Below, one piece after another: positions 1 to 5,548 of a DNA stretch of 7,380 nt (positions are counted from its first letter, which is position 1; each line of letters begins with the position of its first letter). The stretch is from Bacillota bacterium. GTDB lineage: Bacteria; Bacillota; Clostridia; Lachnospirales; Cellulosilyticaceae. The notes beneath the pieces are model-generated. The model made no database searches. It saw only the letters and a program-made list of their open reading frames with translations, and was not told the DNA's origin. The stretch spans positions 1-7,380 of the forward strand of contig JAEXBC010000226.1 in NCBI GenBank assembly GCA_023457875.1, in the 5' to 3' direction. The position numbers and the translations under genes are program-made.

Positions 1-9
1 TACTTATTT

Positions 10-15
10 TATAAT
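10..15 (+). promoter_or_regulatory. -10 promoter box (TATAAT) for the RNA cluster
   Basis: A perfect consensus TATAAT lies here. The expected start of transcription, 7-9 bases downstream, is around positions 22-24, which is the first base pairs of the closing stem of RNA element A. The matching -35 box would lie outside the window, so only half of the promoter can be seen. The agreement between predicted start and stem boundary supports A being an independently initiated RNA. Confidence 0.65.
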
Positions 16-20
16 CCATT

Positions 21-165
21 TGTAAGACACCAACAGCCATCTTAATTTCGAAGGGATCTGGAGGTTGCTAGTTGAAGCCTAGCGTAATAAGACCTTGGCT
101 TTTAAAAGGTCCTATTAGTAGCTCAAAAGATAAAGAGCGCCAGGAGAGAATAACGGTGTCTTGCA
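21..165 (+). ncRNA. Y-RNA-like structured RNA, element A
   Basis: The ends form an 11-bp helix: 21-31 (TGTAAGACACC) pairs with 155-165 (GGTGTCTTGCA), with one G-U pair. Inside, 57-61 (TCTGG) can pair with 140-144 (CCAGG), enclosing three hairpins: 67-71/79-83 (GCTAG/CTAGC, 7-base loop TTGAAGC), 85-96/106-117 (11 of 12 pairs, loop 97-105) and 121-124/135-138 (GCTC/GAGC). The layout is cloverleaf-like. The 5-bp stem with a 7-base loop resembles a T-arm in which the invariant C is G, or an anticodon arm with U33 and a GAA triplet. The closing stem and the CAACAGCCA box at 31-39 recur in element B, marking the two as related. A perfect -10 box precedes it. The nearby Ro-like protein gene suggests a Y RNA role; that role is inference and the fold is hand-drawn. 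Confidence 0.55.
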
Positions 166-194
166 TAGGCTATCACACCTCGTAACTTTTTTTT
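155..194 (+). terminator. possible terminator or alternative hairpin after element A
   Basis: GGTGT at 155-159, the inner 3' strand of element A's closing stem, can instead pair with ACACC at 175-179. This is followed seven bases later by a run of eight T (187-194). The hairpin is short and the gap before the T-run is long for an intrinsic terminator, so termination may be partial. The pairing would compete with the closing stem of A. Confidence 0.3.
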
Positions 195-296
195 CATGAT
201 ATTATTTTGAATTTTACTTAAACTATGCTCATAAGGTTACTTACAGCGATCATTTACTCACCTGTCACGTGATTAAACAGTAACCTGACTAATTAA
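195..296 (+). other. spacer between RNA elements A and B with one clear hairpin
   Basis: This AT-rich stretch has no open reading frame worth calling and no T-arm-like motif. It contains a perfect 8-bp inverted repeat, 234-241 (AGGTTACT) with 279-286 (AGTAACCT). A smaller nested pairing is possible at 243-246/262-265 (ACAG/CTGT). GTTAC at 236-240 could alternatively pair with GTAAC at 182-186, just before the T-run. No convincing promoter for element B is visible here, so B may be transcribed by read-through from upstream or from a weak site. Confidence 0.35.
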
Positions 297-378
297 AAGA
301 CACACAACAGCCACCCAAACGGTAAAATAACTCTTTAAAAGTTACGAGAGGGTTCAAGCCCCTCAAAGTAAGTGTCTT
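297..378 (+). ncRNA. Y-RNA-like, tRNA-mimicking RNA, element B
   Basis: The closing stem is 297-303 (AAGACAC) with 372-378 (GTGTCTT), 7 bp. Inside is CAACAGCCA (305-313), also present in element A. A D-loop-like AAACGGTAA lies at 317-325. Next comes an anticodon-like arm 328-332/340-344 (TAACT/AGTTA) with a 7-base loop CTTTAAA. Then a perfect T-arm 348-352/360-364 (GAGGG/CCCTC) with loop TTCAAGC. These arms are in tRNA order and the GG of the D-like loop could meet the C of the T-loop as in a tRNA elbow. However, the positions that would form an acceptor stem (304-310 and 365-371) do not pair, and no CCA end or true D-stem exists. It therefore mimics a tRNA rather than being one. Bacterial Y RNAs of the YrlA type are known tRNA mimics; membership of that class is inferred from the neighbouring Ro-like gene. 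Confidence 0.6.
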
Positions 379-390
379 GAATCAACTAAA

Positions 391-513
391 TAGCTAAAGG
401 CGCCTCATCTGCAACTACCTATTGCTCACAATTTAGTCCACAGGTATATCTCTAGTAAGAGGTATTTGGGTTCAAATCCCTAAATGCAATCGTGGAGGGC
501 GTCTTGATGGCTA
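391..513 (+). ncRNA. Y-RNA-like, tRNA-mimicking RNA, element C (in the leader of the Ro-like gene)
   Basis: The core closing stem is 397-404 (AAGGCGCC) with 498-505 (GGCGTCTT), 8 bp with one G-U. An outer extension, 391-395 (TAGCT) with 509-513 (GGCTA), follows after a small internal loop. Inside, TGCA at 410-413 pairs with TGCA at 485-488 and encloses three arms: 416-420/442-446 (TACCT/AGGTA, with ATTG/CAAT nested at 421-432), a 7-bp hairpin 447-453/458-464 placed like a long variable arm, and a T-arm core GGGTTCAAATCCC at 468-480. The T-stem beyond its three G-C pairs has a bulged or mismatched T. The 3' strand again ends in GYGTCTTG, as in A and B, while the 5' inner box CAACAGCCA is not conserved here. 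It ends only about 10 bases before the ribosome binding site of the downstream gene, so it could be both a separate RNA and a structured 5' leader. Confidence 0.55.
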
Positions 514-524
514 TCATTTTATGA
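507..524 (+). CDS. possible five-codon leader ORF (MAIIL)
   Basis: ATG at 507-509 opens a five-codon frame that stops with TGA at 522-524. A GGAGG at 494-498 lies eight bases upstream at good spacing, but it falls within or beside the closing stem of element C. The stop codon touches the AAGGAG site of the next gene. It may be chance in a short stretch. If translated, it would unfold element C and couple to the downstream gene. Confidence 0.2.
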   Translation: MAIIL

Positions 525-537
525 AGGAGATGATATC
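512..537 (+). promoter_or_regulatory. ribosome binding site of the Ro-like gene, in a possible hairpin loop
   Basis: AAGGAG at 524-529 lies eight bases before the ATG at 538 and fixes the start. TATCAT (512-517) can pair with ATGATA (530-535), leaving the Shine-Dalgarno sequence in the loop. The first strand of this weak hairpin overlaps the outer extension of element C (509-513), so the two pairings exclude each other. Confidence 0.45.
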
Positions 538-2016
538 ATGAAAAACAAGTTCTTAGCATTTTTACGAAAGGAAAACAACTTTACATATACAGAAAACGGC
601 GCAGTTGCTCTTAAAACAACTCATAGCGCGCTACTCGATTTATTTGGCACCATTGGGGCTCTTCGTTCTAGAGATGAAAGCGAAATTGAACGTCTCTTTA
701 GCGGTGCTTTTGACGAAGACAAACTATTAGCTACTAAAATGGCTTTTTACGCACGTAATATCAGGGGTGGACTAGGTGAACGTCGTACCTTTAGAGCTAT
801 TCTAAGCTATTTAGCTAAGCTTCATCCCCTAGTAGTCATAAAAAACTTTGACAATATCGCTTTATTTGGTCGTTACGATGACTTCTATACTTTAGTAGAT
901 ACACCTGTGGAGGAAGCCATGTGGAGCTATTTAAAAACACAGTTAAACAAAGACCTTTTGTCTTATAAGGCAAATGAACCTATTAGCTTACTTGCTAAAT
1001 GGCTAAAGTCTGTTAACTCTAGCTCCAATGAGACAAATCGCCTTGGCAAGCTTACAGCTAAACGCCTAGGTTTTTCTGAAAAGGACTATCGAAAAACACT
1101 CTCCATGCTTCGTCACTATATTGACGTAACCGAGGTGAAGATGTCCGCACAAGAGTGGAGTGATATTGCTTATGGCAAGGTGCCTTCTCGTGCTATGTTT
1201 ATTTATCACAATGCTTTTAAAACTCATGATGAAGAAGGCTTTAAAGAATACTTAAACGCTGTAAACCGTGGTGAAGAGATAGTTCATGCTAGCACCCTAT
1301 ACCCCTATGACATCTTGGGACAATTAGGGTTAAGAGCAAATACTTCTTACTTTAGCTTCTCACAATATGATGCCTTACTGGAAGCGCAGTGGAAAAACCT
1401 ACCAAACTATATTTCTGGAGAACACAACGTCCTTGTGATGGCTGATACCTCTGCTTCTATGAGTGGTAGACCCATGGACTCTTCTATAGGTCTTGCCATC
1501 TACTTTGCTGAGCGAAATAAAGGTGCCTTTAAGGATACCTTTATGACCTTCTCCACTGCGCCTTCCTTAATCAAGCTTCGTGGAGACACCTTATATGACA
1601 AAATCAAATGTATTCCTGCTATTGTGGAAAGCACTAACCTAGAAGCTGCCTTCAATCTTATTTTAACGGTTGCAGTGAAAAATAAGCTTAAATCAAATGA
1701 GCTTCCTGCTGCCTTAGTTGTCATTACAGATATGGAGTTTAACGCTGCTACTACCTGTCATGGCGACTGGACCTTTTATGAGAGCATGGTTAAGCAATAC
1801 AAAATACATGGCTACACCATGCCCAATGTAGTCTTTTGGAATGTTGCCTCAAGAAATGATGTATTCCAGGTGACTTCTGATTACACAGGTGTTCAAATGG
1901 CAAGCGGTCAGTCACCCTCTGTATTTAAATCCATTCTAGCTAATATTGGCAAGACCCCTTATGAAGCTATGCTAAATGTGCTGAATGATCCTGTGTATGA
2001 TTGCATTGTAATCTAA
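538..2016 (+). CDS. Ro60-like RNA-binding candidate: DUF2828-like helical domain plus vWA domain
   Basis: This 492-residue soluble protein has no signal peptide. Residues 1 to about 290 are helical and carry motifs that I recognise as DUF2828-like: RSRDE (43-47), IRGGLGERRTFR (75-86), FGRYDDF (110-116), KVPSRAM (214-220) and YPYDILGQ (255-262). Residues about 297-470 form a von Willebrand A domain with an intact metal site: DTSAS at 303-307, Thr366 in STNLEA, and Asp398 in ITDME. A helical-repeat domain followed by vWA is the plan of Ro60/Rsr, which binds Y RNAs and misfolded RNA. The N-terminal part is not an obvious TROVE domain by eye, so the relation is structural analogy or distant homology. 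The three tRNA-like RNAs directly upstream support an RNA-binding role. The start at 538 is fixed by AAGGAG at 524-529. No RtcB ligase or PNPase gene is in the window. Exact function unknown. Confidence 0.8.
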   Translation: MKNKFLAFLRKENNFTYTENGAVALKTTHSALLDLFGTIGALRSRDESEIERLFSGAFDEDKLLATKMAFYARNIRGGLGERRTFRAILSYLAKLHPLVVIKNFDNIALFGRYDDFYTLVDTPVEEAMWSYLKTQLNKDLLSYKANEPISLLAKWLKSVNSSSNETNRLGKLTAKRLGFSEKDYRKTLSMLRHYIDVTEVKMSAQEWSDIAYGKVPSRAMFIYHNAFKTHDEEGFKEYLNAVNRGEEIVHASTLYPYDILGQLGLRANTSYFSFSQYDALLEAQWKNLPNYISGEHNVLVMADTSASMSGRPMDSSIGLAIYFAERNKGAFKDTFMTFSTAPSLIKLRGDTLYDKIKCIPAIVESTNLEAAFNLILTVAVKNKLKSNELPAALVVITDMEFNAATTCHGDWTFYESMVKQYKIHGYTMPNVVFWNVASRNDVFQVTSDYTGVQMASGQSPSVFKSILANIGKTPYEAMLNVLNDPVYDCIVI

Positions 2017-2017
2017 A

Positions 2018-2089
2018 AAATATACTGCCTAAACTAGGATTTTATATTAATCTTTATCTTAATATAAAATGCGCATAGGCAGTATATTT
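2018..2089. terminator. strong bidirectional terminator between convergent genes
   Basis: An outer 14-bp perfect stem, 2018-2031 with 2076-2089, and an inner 12-bp perfect stem, 2039-2050 with 2059-2070, surround an 8-base loop (2051-2058). The two stems are separated by a small internal loop. Read on the minus strand, the outer stem runs straight into six T (2020-2015), an ideal terminator for the lipoprotein gene. On the plus strand the T-run is only TTT, but the hairpin is very stable. The right arms lie inside the last codons of the lipoprotein gene, and the left arm begins one base after the stop of the Ro-like gene. Confidence 0.88.
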
Positions 2090-3010
2090 GTCGTAATCAC
2101 CTGTATTCCTGAAGTTCAATACCTTCACTGCAATTCGATATTCCCCTTTATCAAGAAGACCGTATAGCCATTCCCAATCATATTGGTACTGAGCGGTACC
2201 TCCAATAGTTATAATATGCGCTTCATCGTTATAGCCATACTCTCCCTCTAAGACAATATCGGCTTCCCTCCAACTTGAGCCCTCTTTCTTTTCAATCTTA
2301 AAGTCCTCTCCAAAAGAAAGCTCTGTGCTGATGCTACTATCATATTGATTGAATACTAAGGTAGCTCCTGCTGGCGATATTGCTTGAACCGATACCATTA
2401 GGCCTAAGTCTTGGATTTCTGATTCCGCGTCATACACCCCAATTGCACCAGCGAGGTCATCTGGATTGTAAATAACAGAATCCAATATTTCTATGGCCTC
2501 CTCCATATAGCTTGCATTCCACCCATCGACTTCGTTTTTCATGGCAACAATCCCTTTATTTCTACCATCAAAGGACACATAGTCCCATATTTTATTTCCA
2601 TCAAAATAACCAACAGAAGCTCTATCCCCTGCTAATGTCTTCTCTCTTGTCTCAAGACCAGTGCCGCATACTCCGAATGATGAATGATACCCAACTTCAA
2701 TATAGCCCTTTAATGTTTCTTTTGGAAAAAACTGAATGCCATAATCTGCAGAAAAAAGTTTCTTATCCTCCACACTACAGCGCTTGTATGACCAACCTTC
2801 TGGAATGGTGATTGTTAGACTTCCGTAGGGGCCTTCCTGTACAATTTCTTCACCAGATAACTGTATATCTTTGGGCATATTCTCAATTACTTTACCTTCA
2901 AGAGCTTCCGATGTTGTTTTGTTATCCACTTTAGTTAAGGAAGTGGTAACAAGACCACAGCCTGATACCGTAGCTACCAAAACCAAAATGGCTAATATTA
3001 TTTTTTTCAT
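2054..3010 (-). CDS. membrane-anchored lipoprotein with C-terminal Big_14-like Ig domain
   Basis: This is a 318-residue protein with a lipoprotein signal: positively charged start (MKK), hydrophobic residues 4-14 and lipobox VSGC with the lipidated Cys at 18. It should be anchored on the outer face of the membrane. Residues about 55-183 form a first domain of unknown function, with two cysteines (115 and one at 78) that might pair. Residues about 204-318 match the bacterial Ig-like domain often called Big_14: note DEAHIITIGG (262-271), WEWLYGLLDKGEYRIAV (279-295) and the closing GDYDKYTAYAHF (304-315). The start is supported by AGGAG at 3017-3021, six bases from the ATG. A TATAGT at 3077-3072 on the minus strand is a possible -10, without a clear -35. 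The last eight codons lie in the shared terminator. Role unknown; such Ig-like domains are usually adhesive or structural. Confidence 0.85.
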   Translation of the reverse strand: MKKIILAILVLVATVSGCGLVTTSLTKVDNKTTSEALEGKVIENMPKDIQLSGEEIVQEGPYGSLTITIPEGWSYKRCSVEDKKLFSADYGIQFFPKETLKGYIEVGYHSSFGVCGTGLETREKTLAGDRASVGYFDGNKIWDYVSFDGRNKGIVAMKNEVDGWNASYMEEAIEILDSVIYNPDDLAGAIGVYDAESEIQDLGLMVSVQAISPAGATLVFNQYDSSISTELSFGEDFKIEKKEGSSWREADIVLEGEYGYNDEAHIITIGGTAQYQYDWEWLYGLLDKGEYRIAVKVLNFRNTGDYDKYTAYAHFILR

Positions 3011-3103
3011 ATACTTCTCCTTCTTACTCTTCCTATCCCTAGATAGACCTAAGCAATTACTTTAGGCTTTCACTATATAAGTAGCTTTTTAATAGCCATT
3101 TTT

Positions 3104-3221
3104 AGCAAGTGGCTGTCGTCGTACGTACTAAGGCATTTACATACAATATATAGCTGCACTCATTTCAAGTGAACATAATACTTGTAGTATTTATTCTTAA
3201 TGCGACAGCCACTTATTTGCT
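3104..3221. repeat. MITE-like inverted-repeat element, copy 1
   Basis: A perfect 12-bp terminal inverted repeat, 3107-3118 (AAGTGGCTGTCG) with 3203-3214, bounds about 85 bases; AGC/GCT at 3104-3106 and 3219-3221 adds to it after a bulge. Interior pairing is imperfect. It shares GGCTGT followed by TACTAAGG (3126-3133) on the left, and CTTAATGCGACAGCC (3196-3210) on the right, with the copy at 6628-6733. It lies between two minus-strand genes, seven bases beyond the stop of the SLH-protein gene. On that strand the hairpin is followed by A rather than T, so it is not a canonical intrinsic terminator. No transposase is present. Confidence 0.65.
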
Positions 3222-3227
3222 ATCTTT

Positions 3228-5321
3228 TTATTTGCTTTCTTTCACCATGAGGTTATAAATCATCTCGGCAGCTTCTGCACGCGTAACCTTTTCCTTTGGA
3301 TTAAAGAGATTGGTGTTATCCTTCCCTATGATTCCAAGGCCATATGCTAGGGTGATATATCCCTTGAGCTCCTTAGAAATTTCAGCTTCATCCTCAAAGG
3401 GATAATCATAAATATCTGTGATGGTTGCAATGTCTTTGTACTGGGTACTGCTTATGATATATTTGACAGCCTGTTCTCTGTTTATGAGTAATGTCTTGTC
3501 TTTTTCTTTATTTGATAGGATTCCCTGCTCAATTGCCCAATCATAAATCTTTGAATCAGATAGGCTCTCATCTGATATTCTCATCACTAATCTTAAGAAA
3601 TCTAGTTGATTAATCTGTGCATCTGGCTTAAAACGTTTACCTGGAAGCATAATGCCACTGTCATAAAGCTTTTTGATGATTGCTTCTTTTGAATGTCCCT
3701 TAACATCCTCATAGAAAACACTTTGAGTCTTTTCCACTGGTTTACCATCATAGCTATTAACACGTTCTCCTGTAAACGGATCAAAAGCCATATTTCTTTC
3801 TTCATGTACATAAGCTAAAACTTTATGATCTGCGTCTTTACTGATATACATCAGCTCCAGCCCTAGCTGGTCAACTATTGCTACCTTATCCTTTACATTG
3901 GTAACCGCTTTAAAATGCACCTGATTCCAGCTAGTTGAATAGCCTGTTACCTCATCACGAAGGGCATCATACGTCACATAAAGACCATTGCCGTTTACTG
4001 GAATCCCATTTGCCATACGTACATAATAATAGTTTGCATAAGGATTCTCCGCACTGAGTGGTCTTGGGTCTAATGCTTGCTTTGTTTCTTGGTATTTGAT
4101 ATATGCATATTTATCCTTAGCTACTTGCTTTAAGAAGGCTTCAACTTTTTCTTTTACCTTATCCTCAGAAAGCTTCATTTGGGTGCTCGTTTCACCTTCT
4201 TGATCATTGCTGTAGAAATAATAGCTTAAAACGTCACCTGTTTTAGCATCAACCGTTACGTTGATATCATTCATGCTCACTTCAGCCACTGCTACTTTCT
4301 TTGTAGCATCTGTCTGTTTCATCGCAAGTGACCAAATATATTGATCCTCATAATCGTTTTTAAATAAAGAAGCATTTGAAATAGAAACTCCTTTTATTCT
4401 TGGGAAATATTTTTCTGCCTGAGCTTTAGCCTCTTCTTTTGTCATTAGCCCCTTTACTTCATCCACTACTGCTTGCTCTTGGGGTGTAAGCCCACCCCCA
4501 GTTTCATACTTCACCGCTGCTTCAGTTTGTGCCATCTTGTCGCCATTATAGTACATCACATCCTCTCTTAATGGTGTGATAACTTCTCCCATCTTGGCAT
4601 CTATTCCTTTTCTTTCATCATTTTGAGTCAAATAAAGAGGAAAACTCTTTACACTTTTATTCTGGTAATCATAATACAAATTGTATGCTAAAGAAATACC
4701 AATCTTATTAATATACGCTTCCTTTGCCCGATCTAAAGAAATACTTGGCACCTCATTTCCATAGCTCCCTTTATATGTCTCAAGTCCGTTAAAGTACTTC
4801 ACTTCCCCTGTATTTTTATCTACAGATATCCTGACTTTTCTATCTAGTACTTTGACTCCCTTTATATACTCATCAAATTGATATACATAGTCTTCTGACT
4901 GTGTCCTTTTTGTTTCTTGTGTTAGCTTCAGTGCATTAGCATAAGGTGCCTTGATTTTAACAAGAAAATCCTTTGCCACCTTAAGGCCTTCTTCGTAGGA
5001 TATCTTAGCAAGAATGGTATATTTACTTTGATACATATTTTTTGAGTAGCTGATGATATTTCCATTACGCTCTGCTGTTACCTGCAGGCTTCCAACCTTG
5101 CCTTCCTTGTCTGACCAGTACAAAGCATAGATATCCTCTTTTCCTTCTCCTTGGGAGCGCATATCATAGCTGAATTCTGTCAGCTCCTTGGGAAGCTGCA
5201 CCCTCTCTTTAATGATTGGAATGAGGTCTTTTAAATCTTTATCCATCTCTGTTGACCATAGAGCTGTCGGCACTAAGGTTACTAATACTAAGCATAATAC
5301 CATTATCTTTTTCATATTCAT
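3228..5321 (-). CDS. secreted YcdB/YcdC-like protein with C-terminal S-layer homology repeats
   Basis: This is a 697-residue exported protein. Residues 1 to about 23 are a signal peptide (MNMKK, hydrophobic 6-20, probable cleavage near LWS/TE). The middle holds repeats of the YcdB/YcdC type, each a helix (YEEGLKVAKDFL at 109-120; TKEEAKAQAEKYF at 294-306; DKVKEKVEAFL at 387-397) followed by strands ending in a DxxTG turn (VDKNTGEV 167-174, VDAKTGDV 357-364). From about 535 there are three SLH repeats, two of them divergent; the last has the classic FNPKEKVTRAEAAEMIYNL (673-691). SLH repeats attach proteins to pyruvylated secondary cell-wall polymers, so it is probably displayed on the cell surface. 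YcdB/YcdC repeats resemble PepSY domains, which are often linked to peptidase inhibition, but the role here is unknown. AAGGAGG at 5332-5338 supports the start; Met3 is an alternative. Transcribed away from the esterase gene. Confidence 0.85.
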   Translation of the reverse strand: MNMKKIMVLCLVLVTLVPTALWSTEMDKDLKDLIPIIKERVQLPKELTEFSYDMRSQGEGKEDIYALYWSDKEGKVGSLQVTAERNGNIISYSKNMYQSKYTILAKISYEEGLKVAKDFLVKIKAPYANALKLTQETKRTQSEDYVYQFDEYIKGVKVLDRKVRISVDKNTGEVKYFNGLETYKGSYGNEVPSISLDRAKEAYINKIGISLAYNLYYDYQNKSVKSFPLYLTQNDERKGIDAKMGEVITPLREDVMYYNGDKMAQTEAAVKYETGGGLTPQEQAVVDEVKGLMTKEEAKAQAEKYFPRIKGVSISNASLFKNDYEDQYIWSLAMKQTDATKKVAVAEVSMNDINVTVDAKTGDVLSYYFYSNDQEGETSTQMKLSEDKVKEKVEAFLKQVAKDKYAYIKYQETKQALDPRPLSAENPYANYYYVRMANGIPVNGNGLYVTYDALRDEVTGYSTSWNQVHFKAVTNVKDKVAIVDQLGLELMYISKDADHKVLAYVHEERNMAFDPFTGERVNSYDGKPVEKTQSVFYEDVKGHSKEAIIKKLYDSGIMLPGKRFKPDAQINQLDFLRLVMRISDESLSDSKIYDWAIEQGILSNKEKDKTLLINREQAVKYIISSTQYKDIATITDIYDYPFEDEAEISKELKGYITLAYGLGIIGKDNTNLFNPKEKVTRAEAAEMIYNLMVKESK

Positions 5322-5506
5322 ACTGTTGTCTCCTCCTTATATAGATAGTTGTCTTCTACTTATTCGACGTACATATAAGAAAATTGTTTCACCTTTTATA
5401 TTACAAATACATTACAAACAAATCCACCCTCCTTCAGACCTATCTTTTTATCATCGTCTCAAAAATCTGTTTTAATTAATTTCTTATTAATCACCCCTAC
5501 AACTCA

Positions 5507-5515
5507 TGCTATAAT
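5507..5515 (+). promoter_or_regulatory. extended -10 promoter of the esterase gene
   Basis: TGCTATAAT is a perfect extended -10 element (TG, one base, TATAAT at 5510-5515). The region 17-18 bases upstream (around 5486-5492, TTAATC) is a poor -35, which an extended -10 can tolerate. Transcription would start near 5522, giving a leader of roughly 27 bases before the ATG at 5549. The rest of the 5322-5548 divergent region is AT-rich, must hold the SLH gene's promoter too, and shows no clear operator. Confidence 0.7.
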
Positions 5516-5548
5516 GGTTGTATCAATAAACGAGTGAGGAGATATGTT

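Noticed and set aside
305..313. ACAGCCA shared by RNA elements A and B and by the end of the hairpin repeat at 3104-3221
   Set aside because: The match is only 7-8 bases, and the surrounding sequence and context differ; chance is the simpler explanation.
304..488. Ordinary tRNA genes at elements B and C
   Set aside because: T-arm cores are perfect, but there is no 7-bp acceptor stem joined to the T-stem, no proper D-stem in B and no CCA-type 3' end, so they are not functional tRNAs by inspection.
1..537. T-box or other known riboswitch in the leader of the Ro-like gene
   Set aside because: No T-box bulge sequence, no specifier-loop architecture and no intrinsic terminator just before the gene were seen; the repeats of one closing stem fit separate RNAs better.
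1500..1724. Minus-strand 74-codon frame inside the Ro-like gene, and similar short frames opposite or inside the other genes
   Set aside because: They overlap well-supported genes in other frames, lack ribosome binding sites and show no recognisable domains.
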